64,000 bases of DNA from positions 930,001 to 994,000 of the forward strand of contig NC_085920.1 of NCBI RefSeq assembly GCF_035222485.1. The letters run 5' to 3'. The stretch comes from Podospora pseudoanserina (Eukaryota; Ascomycota; Sordariomycetes; Sordariales; Podosporaceae). A model generated the notes under the pieces. The model was not told where the DNA came from. It saw only the letters and a list, made by a program, of their open reading frames with translations, and ran no database searches. Made by a program: the position numbers and the translations under genes. Position 1 is the first letter of the stretch, and each line of letters starts with the position of its first letter. Of the stretch, positions 11,280 through 23,278 are shown one piece after another.

Positions 11280-11623
11280 CTGATCTGGATATTTACAGAG
11301 TCTGAATTACTGTTACTTACGTCTTTGTCATGGAGAAAAAGGATGGCATTCCAGAACGTCTGGAAAGAAGCTCCAGAGATACCCCGCGTGGCGGGGACTT
11401 GCCGGCGGGGCGCTTGGCACCCGCTGAAGCTGCACGGGCCTGGCCACCAAACCCCTGTCAAACAGGCGCCATCGAAGGTGCGGCTCAGCGGGTCTCTAGC
11501 GCATCGAGACCCTTGCAGCGGCCCATCAGTTCTTTTCTAGCGAGAACCGATGATGAAAGTCAACAATTCGACATTCCAGATTTCGAACTCGTGAAGCGAC
11601 AACGTCGCCTCGACAAGTCCAAG
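11280..11623. promoter_or_regulatory. Short divergent promoter THG1/SWD1
   Basis: 344 bp separate the two start codons. The SWD1 frame stays open upstream to an ATG at 11330, only 51 bp from the THG1 ATG on the other strand. An extended SWD1 N terminus of 98 residues is therefore possible on paper, but the GC-rich stretch at about 11385-11460 looks like leader rather than conserved protein. Confidence 0.55.
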
Positions 11624-13036
11624 ATGAATCTGCTACTTTCCGACGATTACCTGCTTCAAGACTACCCAGAGAACATTACCAACACCATTCGATCGGGTCA
11701 CTCAACCTGTGTTCGCTTCAATCGCAAGGGTGATTACCTCGCGTCCGGCCGCGGTGATGGAACCGTTGTCGTTTGGGACATTGAGACCATGGGCGTCGCC
11801 CGGAAGCTGCGAGGCCATTCTAAGCAAATACAATCGCTAAGCTGGTCACGGTGCGGTCGATACCTACTGTCGGCCTGTGCTGGTTGGAAGGCCATTCTAT
11901 GGGATCTCCAAGATGGCAAGAAGTATCGCGAAGTGCGATTCCGAGCGCCAGTCTACGGGGCTGAGCTCCATCCCTGGAACCAGTACGTTTTGGAGAGGAC
12001 CTTTCCTTCCAGTCATCAATACTAACATATGCTCAGTCACCAGTTTGCTGCAGCCTTGTTCGAAGCCCAACCGGTCCTCGTCGATGTCCAAGACCGAAAA
12101 GATGTTCAACACCCTCTCCCGACCGCTCCAGAGCACGACACCGTGAAGCAGACCACAACGGCGATGATATATACTGCGAAGGGAGCTCATCTGCTATCCG
12201 GCACCAGCAAAGGCCGACTGAATATTATCGACACCACAACCCACCAGCTCATCTACTCCGAGAAGATCGCCGAAAGGAGCGCGGTTCTTCTGTTGAGACT
12301 GACCGAATCTGGCAAAGACCTGCTTGTCAATAGCAACGACGGTATCATCCGAACGTTTCACCTGCCAGACCTCTCCGCCCCAGATCTGGATCCTGATACA
12401 ATACAGTTGCCCCTTGAGCACAAGTTCCAGGACGTCGTCAACAAGCTTCGATGGGGGCATGTCACATTCAGCGCTACGGGGGAGTATGTAGCTGCCTCGG
12501 CTCATAACAACCACGAGCTTTATATCTGGGAGCGAGCACACGGCAGTTTGGTTCGTATGCTTGAGGGGCCAAAGGAGGAGTCGACATATCTAGAATGGCA
12601 CCCTCATAAGGCCTTGCTCGTAGCTTGTGGCGCGGAGACGGGCAGAATTAATATCTGGTCAGTCACAAGCCCACAGAAATGGTCGGCTCTGGCGCCTGAT
12701 TTCGTCGAGGTCGAGGACAACGTTGAGTACATCGAGAAGGAAGACGAGTTCGACATCCATCCCCACGAAGAGATTCAGAAACGACGGTTGGATCAGGAGG
12801 ACGAGGAGATCGATGTGATGGGACCGGTGGGGAACAAGACAGAGCTGGAACAGGAGGCTGACAATTTCCGGGTGCCCATCCTCTTTGACCTGGGCGAGTC
12901 GGACAGCGAAGATGAGTTCATCAACGTCGGATTCGGGACACTGCGACGGAAGAGTCCGGGAGAGCAAGACGATGGTGAGGGCACTGGTGGTGAAAAGGCG
13001 CCCCCGAAAAAGAGAGGGCGAGCTAAGAAGAAGTAG
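11624..13036 (+). CDS. SWD1: SWD1, WD40 subunit of COMPASS (RbBP5 homologue)
   Basis: WD-repeat core subunit of the Set1/COMPASS histone H3K4 methyltransferase. Exons are 11624-11982 and 12037-13036, giving 452 residues. The intron (54 nt) has donor GTACGT and branch ACTAAC. The chosen ATG gives MNLLLSDDYLLQDYPENIT, the family N terminus. WD blades follow, visible at GHSTCVRFNRKGDYLASG with VVVWD, at GHSKQIQSLSWSRCGRYLLS with ILWD, and in later blades up to GRINIWSV. After the propeller comes an acidic linker (DEEIDVMGP and ESDSEDEF segments) and a Lys/Arg tail ending KKRGRAKKK, as in Swd1/RbBP5, where this region contacts other COMPASS subunits and DNA. Confidence 0.95.
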
Positions 13037-14232
13037 GGTGGTGGTCTATTAATATTGAGTAGTAATACGTAGTTGTAGTTATGATACCCCTGAATTCACC
13101 ATAGACATCCATGAAGCATTGCATGAACATGACCCCTATGACGTGAGGCAGCAGAAGAGACGGAGGTATGTGCTCTGACAATCCCTACCTTTTGGCCGTC
13201 TCATGGTTGTGGTAACCTTTGGTGTGGCTGAATGAAGGCGTAACTAAAACATGGTCGTCTGAGTGTGCTCAAACCGGTACTCGGTTGAACACGAGCAGAT
13301 GGCGCCTCATAGTGCAATGCCATACCACCGACCCCATCCACATTCTTGGCTACGGGGGTTGATAAAGTGATTGTCTGCTCGACCGCGTCATGGAAGTGAT
13401 ATATATGCTGCGGGTCTAGGTTTGGAGACTGATGTCCCAAAAGTCACTGGGCAGGCAGCCGTGGTGGGTGACACGCACAGCGACCTTGAGGGTACCTGTT
13501 GCATGGGGAGCGCTGTGGTGGCGGTTGATGGGTGGTTCGGAGCCGGCCAAGTCGCCAGCTGGTATCCCACAGTTTACTTGCTGGGCCCTGGTAGGTGCGT
13601 GCGCTGTGGTGGTTGCTCCTCCGCGGAAAAGTGGGCCCGTCCTCAAAGTGGGCTAGTTGTTGCCTCCTTCCCGCGTCGCTTTGTCCGTCAAGTCGAACTT
13701 TTCAGAAGCAAGCGGCGCCATCCGCTTCTTTTCCAAACCACCACTCAACAACCATCACGACCGCCATCGCGGAACGCGTCAACCTCCCCCGATTCTTGTC
13801 GCCTGCAGCCATCGGCAAGCCGACAACACGTGTTGAACGCGGTTTAACGACTTTTCTTCGACTCTCCTTCGACTTGCGGCGCAAACTGGAGGCACTGAGC
13901 TTGTGATCATCGCTCCGTTGGGGCCGCTGGCCTGTGGACAGCGCAGTGGAGGATACCATCGACTTTGCAATCGCAAAACTCATCCCTCGGCGACCGATCC
14001 ATCAAAAATCCCGTCTTTGCCCGTCGTTCTCTTCCTTTACTTCGCTCGACGTCGACTTTTTTCACCGACTTTTGCGCGCGCGCAGCCCTATCGCGACCCG
14101 CCGCGTCTTTGCCAGGCTCTCTGGTCCTTCGACTACCGGCTGCTTGGACGACTCCTCCTTAATTAGCCCACCCGCCTTGCTTTTCCCCCATTCACCAAAT
14201 CACGAAATACTTGAGCTCTTACAGCTTTCATC
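13037..14232 (+). promoter_or_regulatory. SWD1 3' region and RPB1 promoter/leader
   Basis: About 1.2 kb without a supportable gene. The right half (13690-14232) is C/T-rich in the transcribed sense and looks like a long RPB1 leader. The frame at 13371-13847 has no recognisable motif and overlaps this leader. Confidence 0.6.
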
Positions 14233-17200
14233 ATGGCGAACCTTATCTTCGCTCACTCGAGCGCGCCGCTCCGGACAATTCAGGAGATCCAGTTTGGTCT
14301 GCTGTCGCCGGATGAAATCAAGGCCATGAGCGTAGCCCACATCGTCTATCCTGAGACTATGGATGAGACGAGAACCAAGCCACGCGATGGTGGTCTCAAC
14401 GACCCTCTACTCGGCTCAGTAGACCGACAATTCAAATGCAAGACATGTACCGAAAACATGTCAGAATGCCCAGGGCATTTCGGACACATCGAACTGGCCC
14501 GCCCAGTCTACCATCCAGGATTCATCAAACGGACAAAGAAATTGCTGGAAATCGTCTGCCATAACTGTAGCAAGGTTTTGGCTGATAGAGTTCGTGCATT
14601 CTGAATTCGGGATTATCCATTGTGCTTGTGCTAACGCCTTCATAGAGTGATCCTGCTTACGCCGCGGCTATGAAGATTCGCGACCCCAAAACTCGCTTCA
14701 AGCGTGTGTGGGACATCTGCAAAGCGAAGCGCGTTTGCGATAACCTTGCGCCGCAGAAACCCGAAGATGGCTCGTATGATCCCAACGCGGGCCCAGCTGA
14801 TGGTGGTCACGGAGGTTGCGGCAATACCCAGCCCGTTGTGCGTCAGCAGGCTCTGACTCTGTATGCCATGGTCGAGCACAAGGACGACGAAGGTGTGAAG
14901 ACCAAGGAGAAGAAGGTTCTTACACCCGAGATGACTCTCAACATCTTCCGTCGCATGTCAGAGGACGAGATGGTCGATATCGGTCTCAACATTTCCCAAG
15001 CCCGTCCCGAGTGGATGATCATTACAGTTCTTCCCGTGCCCCCGCCGCCAGTGCGTCCTAGCATTTCTATGGACGGTACTGGCACCGGTATGCGCAACGA
15101 AGACGATTTAACGTACAAACTTGGCGATATCATTCGCGCCAACGGCAACGTCAGACAGGCCATCTCAGAAGGCTCTCCCCAGCACATCATCACGGATTAT
15201 GAGAATCTTCTCCAGTACCATGTCGCCACCTATATGGACAACGACATTGCTGGTCAGCCGCAAGCTCTGCAAAAGAGCGGCCGTCCAGTGAAAGCCATCC
15301 GCGCGCGTCTCAAGGGCAAAGAAGGTCGTCTGAGAGGTAACTTAATGGGAAAGCGAGTCGACTTCTCGGCCCGTACTGTCATCACGGGTGATGCCAACAT
15401 TTCTCTGGATGAAGTCGGTGTCCCACGCAGCATTGCCCGCACCCTCACCTTCCCCGAGACTGTCACTCCCTACAACATTGAGAAGCTGACCGGCTATGTC
15501 AAAAATGGGCCGAACGAACATCCCGGTGCCAAGTACGTAATCAGGTCGGACGGGACGCGCATCGATCTTCGCCATCACAAGCGTGCGGGAGCTCTGCAGC
15601 TGGAGTACGGGTGGAAAGTCGAGCGTCATTTGATCGACGGTGACTTTATCATCTTCAACCGTCAGCCCTCTCTCCACAAGGAGTCTATGATGGGTCACAG
15701 AGTGCGCGTCATGCCCTACTCTACTTTCCGCCTGAATTTGTCCGTCACATCGCCTTACAACGCCGATTTCGACGGTGATGAAATGAACTTGCACGTTCCG
15801 CAGACCGAGGAGACACGTGCTGAAGTCAAGGAGCTGTGCATGGTTCCTCTCAACATCGTCTCTCCCCAGCGTAACGGCCCCCTCATGGGTATCGTCCAGG
15901 ATACACTGGCTGGCGTATACAAGCTCACTCGTCGCGACACCTTCCTCACCAAAGAACAGGTGATGGACGTCATGATGTGGGTCCCAGACTGGGATGGAGT
16001 CATTCCCCTTCCTGCTATCTGGAAGCCTAGGCCCCGGTGGACTGGCAAGCAGATCATCAGCATGGTGATTCCCAGCATTATCAACCTTGCCATGGGTGCC
16101 GATGGCGAAGAGAGGGACGCCCCGCTTAAGGACGAGGGTCTTCTGATTCAGCAAGGTCAGCTCATCTACGGCTTGCTCACCAAGAAGAGTGTCGGTGCTG
16201 CTGGAGGCGGCATCATTCATCTGTGCTACAATGAGTTGGGCCCCTCCGGTGCCATGGACTTCTTGAACGGGTGCCAAAGAGTTGTCAACTATTGGCTTCT
16301 CCACTGCGGCCACAGCATTGGTATCGGTGACACCATTCCCGATGACAAGACCATTGAGCTCATTGAAAAGCACATCAATGATGAGAAGGCCGTAGTCGCC
16401 AAGCTTACCAAGATGGCCACTGAAAACCAGCTCGAGGCTCTCCCGGGTATGAACGTCCGTGAGACGTTCGAGAACAAGGTGTCGGCTGCCTTGAATACGG
16501 CTCGTGACAAGGCCGGTACGTCTACCGAGAAGAGTTTGAAGGATCTCAACAACGCCGTCACCATGGCTCGTTCGGGTTCCAAGGGCTCTTCCATCAATAT
16601 CTCCCAAATGACAGCGTTGGTCGGCCAGCAGATTGTCGAAGGAAAGCGCATTCCCTTCGGCTTCAAATACCGCACCCTCCCTCATTTCACCAAGGATGAT
16701 TACTCCCCCGAGGCTCGCGGTTTCGTCGAGAACTCGTATCTCCGTGGCTTGACTCCTTCGGAATTTTTCTTCCACGCCATGGCTGGTAGAGAAGGTTTGA
16801 TCGATACTGCAGTCAAGACAGCCGAGACTGGTTACATTCAGCGTCGCTTGGTCAAGGCTCTTGAAGACGCTGAGGCGCATTACGATGGTACGGTGCGCAA
16901 CTCGCTGGGTGATATCATTCAGTTCGTGTACGGTGAGGATGGCCTTGATGGTATTGCCATTGAAAAGCAAAAGGTCGACCACATGAACTTGAACAACGCC
17001 AAGTTCGACAAGCGCTTCCGTCTCGACGTGATGGACGAAACAAGCTCTGCTGCCGCTCTGGACGCCCTGGAATATGGCCGAGAGATGGTCAGCGATCCTG
17101 CCGTCCAGTCGCTTTTGGATGAGGAATATGAGCAGCTTCTTGCCGACCGGAAGCAAGTCCGTGAAATCAACCGCAAGAAGAAGGACGATGATAGCATGCA

Positions 17201-19623
17201 GCTGCCTCTTAACATTGGCCGTATTATTGATACTGCCAAGAAGCTCTTCAAGGTTGACAGTACCCAGCGCAGCGACCTGACGCCCAAGGATGTCATTCCT
17301 GCTGTGCAGGCCTTGCTTGCTCGCATGGTGGTAGTTAGAGGTGAGGATGAATTGTCCAAAGAAGCTGATTACAACGCCACCATTCTCTTCAAGATTCAGA
17401 TTCGCTCTCGTCTTGCGTTCAAGCGCCTGGCTGTTGAGCAGCGGCTCAACAAGCTCGCCTTCGACCATGTTCTTGGTGAGCTCGAAAACCGTTGGTCCCG
17501 GTCCATGGTCTCTCCTGGTGAGATGGTTGGCGTGTTGGCTGCCCAGTCCATTGGTGAGCCTGCCACCCAGATGACGTTGAACACCTTCCATTTCGCCGGT
17601 GTTTCTTCTAAGAACGTCACCCTCGGTGTACCGCGTCTCAAGGAAATCCTCAACGTTGCCAAGGACATCAAGACTCCGTCCATGGTTGTCTACCTTGACA
17701 AGGAGAGAGCTACGCAAGAAGACGCCAAGTCGATGCGTAACTTGGTTGAACACACCAGTCTGAGATCCGTCACAGCCATGACTGAGATCTACTACGACCC
17801 CGATATCACTTCCACTGTCATCCCCGAGGATTTCGATCTCGTCGAGTCCTACTTCCTTATTCCCGACACCTCTGACTCGCAGCCCATCGATAGTCAATCC
17901 CGCTGGCTACTCAGAATCATGCTCGATCGTCAAAAGATGCTTGACAAGGGCTTGCGTGTGGAGGATGTTGCCGCTGCTATCAAACAGGAGTACAAGAAGG
18001 ATGTCGCGGTTATTTTCAGTGACAACAACGCCGAGGAGATGGTTGTTCGTATCCGGGTCATTCGTCAGAACGATGACAAGGATGCTGACGGTAACACTAT
18101 CATCGAGGATGACGTTATGCTGAAGCGTCTGGAGAAGCATCTGCTTGATTCTTGTACCCTCCGTGGCGTTGAAGGCATCGAGCGTGCTTTCCTGAACAAG
18201 ACCGCCAGATTGCTCGAACTCCCCGACGGATCGCAAACGGCCAACAAGGACAAGGAGCCAGCCTGCGAGGAGTGGTATCTTGATACCCAGGGTACGGCCC
18301 TTAGAGAGGTCTTGACGGTTGAGGGTGTTGACACTACTCGCACCTACACCAACGACTTGTACCAGGTTGTTGATGTGTTTGGAATCGAAGCTGCTCGCTC
18401 GGCTCTCATGGCTGAGTTGACGCAAGTGCTTGCCTTCGACGGTTCCTATGTCAACCATCGCCATTTGGCTCTATTGGTCGATGTCATGACCTATCGCGGC
18501 AGCATTGCTGCCGTTACTCGTCATGGTATCAATCGCGCTGATACTGGTGCGCTCATGCGTTGCTCTTTCGAGGAGACTGTCGAGATTCTTCTCGAAGCCG
18601 CTGCGGTTGGTGAGCTTGACGACTGCCGCGGTATTTCCGAGAACGTCATGCTTGGTCAGATGGCGCCCATGGGTACTGGTCACTTTGAGGTTCTTCTCGA
18701 CCCCAAGATGCTGGAGACTGTCATCTCTGATAACTCTCGCATGGGTCTCATGGCTGGCATGACCATCAAGGGTAACCAGCTTGAGGGTGCCGCGACCCCC
18801 TACGACACAGGCTCACCTATGGCTGATAACGGCTACCTTGGCGGGTCTTACTCCCCAACCATGGGTAACTTCTCCCCTATTGTGGGCAATGAATCTGGTG
18901 GCCCGCCTGGGTTCGCATCTGAATACGGTGGTGGTGGGTATGGTTCCAGCTCGGTCAACCCGTATGCTACAAGCCCTGGGCGACCTACGAGTCCCTTCAC
19001 TACCTCCCCGACGTCGCCTTTCAGCTACGGTTACTCCCCGACGTCGCCTGCTGCTGGGTATTCCCCCACCTCTCCGCTCATCGACGCCGGTGGTCGGTTT
19101 GCTTCGAGCCCTCAGTTCAGCCCGTCCTCGCCGTCTTTCTCGCCAACGTCGCCTATGCTTCGTCCTGGGAGCCCAACAAGCCCCAGCTACAGCCCGACTT
19201 CGCCGAGCTATTCTCCTGCGTCTCCGGCTGCCACCCGTCACTACTCCCCGACATCGCCCGCGCAGTTCCAGTCACCGACCTCGCCGTCGTACTCGCCGAC
19301 GAGTCCGAGCTACAGCCCAGCGTCCCCTGCGTTCCAGGCCACGTCGCCATCATACTCGCCGGCGTCGCCCAACTGGTCGCCCACGTCGCCAGATGCTTAC
19401 TCGCCGACAAGCCCCACCTTCCAGCGCTCTCCCGGGCAGCAAATGTCTCCAACCAGCCCTGGGTATTCACCAACGTCTCCTAGCTTCTCTCCCAGAACGC
19501 CGGGTCGCGCCGCGGGAAGTGGTGGTGATCAATAGTATGTTTTTTTCTTGCCAACAATCACATTCATATCGGGATGCTAACAATACACTTTTCAGCTCGC
19601 CTACCTCCCCCACGAATGACTGA
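14233..19623 (+). CDS. RPB1: RPB1, RNA polymerase II largest subunit
   Basis: Catalytic subunit of RNA polymerase II. Exons are 14233-14589, 14646-19534 and 19596-19623, giving 1757 residues. Intron 1 (56 nt) has donor GTTCGT and branch CTAAC. Intron 2 (61 nt, donor GTATGT, branch GCTAAC) precedes a 28-nt last exon encoding the final heptad YSPTSPT plus ND. The N-terminal zinc site ([17 protein letters not shown]) and the Mg-binding motif [10 protein letters not shown] (about residue 491) are intact. The bridge-helix/trigger-loop region contains [17 protein letters not shown]. The CTD (about residues 1560-1757) is degenerate. About 14 SPTSP cores are recognisable, eight of them YSPTSP, interspersed with Ala-, Gln- and Phe-containing variants. 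Using the main frame alone would stop at TAG 19533-19535 and lose the last heptad. Confidence 0.98.
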
Positions 19624-20394
19624 GTTCACACTCTAACATTCCAACCGGCTGAGCAAAGACACGCTTAGGCACCATCTCGGGCACAGGTCTGCCTCGAGAT
19701 TCGGAGAGAACGCATGGCGAGAGGAAACGAAAAAAAAGAGAAAAAAGGGGGCGCGGTTCATCTGCATTATTTTCTTGCGCTACCCTTTCTTTTCTCGTGT
19801 TGTGTTTGTTGCTACTATTAATTGTATTTTTTTTTTTGGCGATATATATGGGAAAGCGCGTAGAGTTCGTCATTCAGCTCTTTTTTCTTCAGTTTCGGTT
19901 CGCGTTTGGCTTTTATACCGTTACACATCACGCGCGCAACAAACGAACTCCCATCACCGCCGCCATTGCTTGTTTAGATTATCAGGCGTGGGGCCTATGG
20001 GAAGGGAGGAAGGGTATGAAAAAAGAAGGGGAGGGGGGTACATATACTGAGATTGCTTGTTTTTTTGCTCGGAGGGAATGGGATGGATGGATGGGAGGCG
20101 GGTTGGGGAAGGGAGGGGATATTGGTGATGAACTTGGGTGGCTGTGTAGTAATGATCATTTTGTATCATAAAAATCAATCAAGGGGGAAAACATGACAAA
20201 TTTTACTTACTGTTTTGTTGGTGAATTAGTAAAAAGTTGAACCCAAAAAAAAACAGGTGTTTGTAGGCAACTATCAGGTGTTTGTTTTGATGGCTGTGGT
20301 ACAAATATGGTGTGTGGTGTGTGGTGGTCGAGTTGGGCAGTGATGATGACTGAGCTTTGTGGTGCAGCCGTGGCGGGTTATTTGCGGCCGCGAG

Positions 20395-20420
20395 TGTGGT
20401 GGTGGTGGTGGTGGTGGTGG
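20395..20420. repeat. (GTG)n microsatellite
   Basis: About eight GTG/GGT trinucleotide units in the RPB1 downstream spacer. Confidence 0.9.
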
Positions 20421-20594
20421 CGTCGATGAGAAAGACAGTCTTGTGCTGATGTGTATAAGTTGATAGGTTGGATGGAAGAGGTTGTTTTTCTTGCACAGCC
20501 TTTTTTCTTTCCGGTGGTTCCCTATCAGGCAGACATACATAAGGTATACAGCATATGGAGTCCAAACATCGTACAACAACACTCACAGTAGCAG

Positions 20595-20613
20595 CAACAA
20601 CAATAACAACAAT

Positions 20614-20644
<31 letters not shown>
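20595..20644. repeat. (AAC)n microsatellite
   Basis: About 50 bp of AAC/CAA trinucleotides with two AAT interruptions near the left end. Confidence 0.93.
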
Positions 20645-20820
20645 GGCAATTACAGTTATGCATAGACTTTTAAAATAATAAAAAAATGGAGTTGATGCCT
20701 ATCTGAGCCGTATGTAATTGAAGTGATGTGGGTGAGGCTGTGGAAAAACCACCACCCCATCGATATATTGAGTTTCTGGCACAGTCAAAAGTCATATGCA
20801 CGTCTGTCGGCCAGGTACTC

Positions 20821-20845
20821 CCTGAATACAGGCTCTGTATTCAGG
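20821..20845. repeat. Perfect 11-bp inverted repeat (hairpin)
   Basis: CCTGAATACAG and its exact reverse complement CTGTATTCAGG are separated by GCT. The flanks give a weaker outer pairing (CCAGG on the left, CCTGG on the right). It could be a hairpin in a transcript, a protein-binding palindrome or a tiny element end. Confidence 0.85.
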
Positions 20846-22795
20846 TAGGAACCCTGGTTGCCTTGTCGTCGTCCCAATCCAAGCATGCCCGTTTCTTGAC
20901 TCACCAACGTTTCGATGCAAGCATGCGCGCACGATTCTCAACTGGGCACTTCTTCATCGAGGATGGCCAAAACGGAGGTCGGCTGTGCAATGGTGTGTCT
21001 CTAGTGTCAACCCCCATCCATGACGCTTCATCAGCACTACTGTGGAACACTCCATCACTGTCGTGTCTACTCGAGACGACATCCATCCACACTGCGCCAT
21101 GCTCAGTATCGCTTCCCAACCCCCATCCGTTCAGCCCTATGCCCCCTTTTCTTGTCTTCACTATCTGCCCGTTCGGGGCAAAGAATCTGCAGTTGGACCG
21201 TAAACATCACTAATTACCGCTTACGCGTGGAGCACATCCGGGCAGTGCTCTGCTGTTCATCATCGCTTCAGCGTAGACTAGCACCAACTGATATTGAAAC
21301 TTGTGGAGCATCTGCAGTGACGGCCCGGACGGCAACGCAAGTAGCGCGGTGCGCGAGTGACCTTTGATCATGTATTCAGGACCACTTCTGCACATAGCCC
21401 AGACGATCAAGTGGATCACCCTGATTTCTTCATCTCAGAGCCCCTTGAAACTCATGGCAAGGAAAATGCAGTTGCAGTCACGGTACCTGCTTCTCCATCA
21501 GCCTTGTCGACGTCACTTGGTTTGAAAGGCTGACCAATAGGGCGAACCAGTGGCTTCTCCTCCTGTGATCACGGCTCCTGATTTCCAAGATAGGGGTAAC
21601 CCAGCAGGTGAGAGAGGAGGTGATAACACAGCAGCTGGCTGCTACATTGCCCCCCACGATGTGAGATCACTCACAGAATACCTTCTGCGGCCGCTCAGAC
21701 GTGTAGATGATCTGACCTTTGTCGATATTCAATAGAGTCAGGTTACTCCGTCACAGGAGAGCCGATATCCAGCCCTGTGATTTGCCGGCCCGTATAGACT
21801 CTTTGCACGCAGGTGCGAGCCGGTGGCACCTTGGGTAAGGAGCGGATGCACGAGAAGCACCTGATGCGGAACCTGACCTGGCCCGTGGCTATGCTCCGGT
21901 CGTCGACGGCGATCAGATCAGTGGATAGCCAAGTCGTAACCAACGGGAGGGCGTCTTCTGAAACAAGACGACGGGCATATCGGAAGCTCTCCGGGCCCCA
22001 AGAACACTCGGTACGGGAGAGGAGTGGAGTCATCTCGTTGCTGTTCATCATGGAATGGTCCGGTGTTACTATGGCGGAGGCTGAGCATTCACCTCTTGAC
22101 GAGGTCGTGGGTATGGGGTTGGTGTGCCTGGAACGGCGGTCATTGCAATGTATGAGCTCCTAATTCTTCCACCCTCACTGGTCGATATTAGCTTGGCCCT
22201 ACATGATCTTGAGAGTGGAGTCTTACTTCCTGGAAAGGGGATCGATGGAGGTTCCCTCCTCCCACCATAGTGTGGAAGGGGAGGAGGGTGGCAAGTCTTG
22301 GTATTGTGATTCCCTTCCTTGGTGGGGATGGTATGGTGCGCTGCATGCCCGACACAGTCTAGAGGAAGCAGCATACCTGCAGAAACCTGAGTCAGTCATC
22401 GATCTCGCGAGGGAATGGCCAAGGCAACCAGGCATGCAAAGAGGTAGATCATAGGGACGAATAGAGGGCGGCCAAGGGTGAAAGAAGAGACCCAGCCGCG
22501 TGGGTAGGATTCAATGTACGTCGGCGGGGCAGTGGCCAATTTGAGAAGATTGTATAGTCCGTCATGGGTTCTCGGTGGACAGATGAACGAGGCATGAGAC
22601 AATATGGACGGGTCACTGACCTGAAACGGCTGAGGTAGCCTCGTGGGTGCTAATAGTTGACTTGGTGGTGCCGTGGCATACCGGAGACATCGTGATTGGT
22701 CAATGGACATTAAGAATTCATTTGACTATGCCGGATCAGCAATTGGGCTGGTCTTGGTGCCGACATCCCTTTTCAGAATTTGGTGAGGAAGAGGC

Positions 22796-23278
22796 TCAAG
22801 TGGAGTTGTAGAAAAGTGGTTGTGCTGTGATATGGTGCTCAGCCTTGCGTTTTGTGACGCGTTGTGACCGTGGCCGCATTGGCAGAGACCTAGCTCGCAC
22901 AGCCTCATTAGAACCTGTAAGAAGAATGATGTAGAAACAGAAAGTAAGCAGGCAAATGATAATGATGAAGAGAAAATTTCGGTCTTTGCCGGGTGAGCAC
23001 AAGATGGTGTACCCAAATATGATGAGGTTTAGAAGCGTGGTGAAGGAAGTGGTGGTGGTGGTGGTCGTCGTTGACGTTTGACAGAAGACAAGACGTCGTT
23101 TGCTCAAGTGCAGCCGGGGGCCAAAATGTCTCAGCCAATTGCTGTCGGCCGCCGTGCAGATGAAAGCAGGGGAGTGAGAAATGTGGTGCTCACTGGTAGG
23201 AAATTGCATGTATTGGGGCACTACTGCAGTGCACGAGCCACTGATCCAAGCTGTCGGTAACAAATCATATCTGGGCAT
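22796..23278 (-). CDS. Possible small two-helix membrane protein (uncertain)
   Basis: A 160-codon frame with a real ATG at 23278. Its middle contains a Thr run encoded by a GTG/GGT-type microsatellite, then two hydrophobic segments (about residues 80-93 and 102-122) separated by CSPGKDRN, then an Arg/Lys-rich tail. That layout looks protein-like. The pyrimidine-rich stretch ending CTTCTTACAG before the basic tail could instead be a splice acceptor, which would change the C terminus. I do not recognise a family and there is no conserved neighbour. It may be chance. Confidence 0.2.
   Translation of the reverse strand: MPRYDLLPTAWISGSCTAVVPQYMQFPTSEHHISHSPAFICTAADSNWLRHFGPRLHLSKRRLVFCQTSTTTTTTTTSFTTLLNLIIFGYTILCSPGKDRNFLFIIIICLLTFCFYIILLTGSNEAVRARSLPMRPRSQRVTKRKAEHHITAQPLFYNST

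Noticed and set aside
15342-17897. 851-codon open frame antisense to RPB1
   Set aside because: It lies wholly opposite a highly conserved coding exon. Long antisense frames arise there from codon bias, and its translation has no recognisable motif.
20595-20644. CRISPR-like or tandem-repeat array
   Set aside because: It is a simple AAC microsatellite without spacers; no CRISPR array or cas gene occurs in this eukaryotic window.
20203-20649. 148-codon minus-strand low-complexity frame
   Set aside because: Val and Thr runs come from the AAC and GTG microsatellites, not from a real protein.
20728-21213. 161-codon plus-strand frame
   Set aside because: Begins at GTG, not ATG, and has no conserved features.
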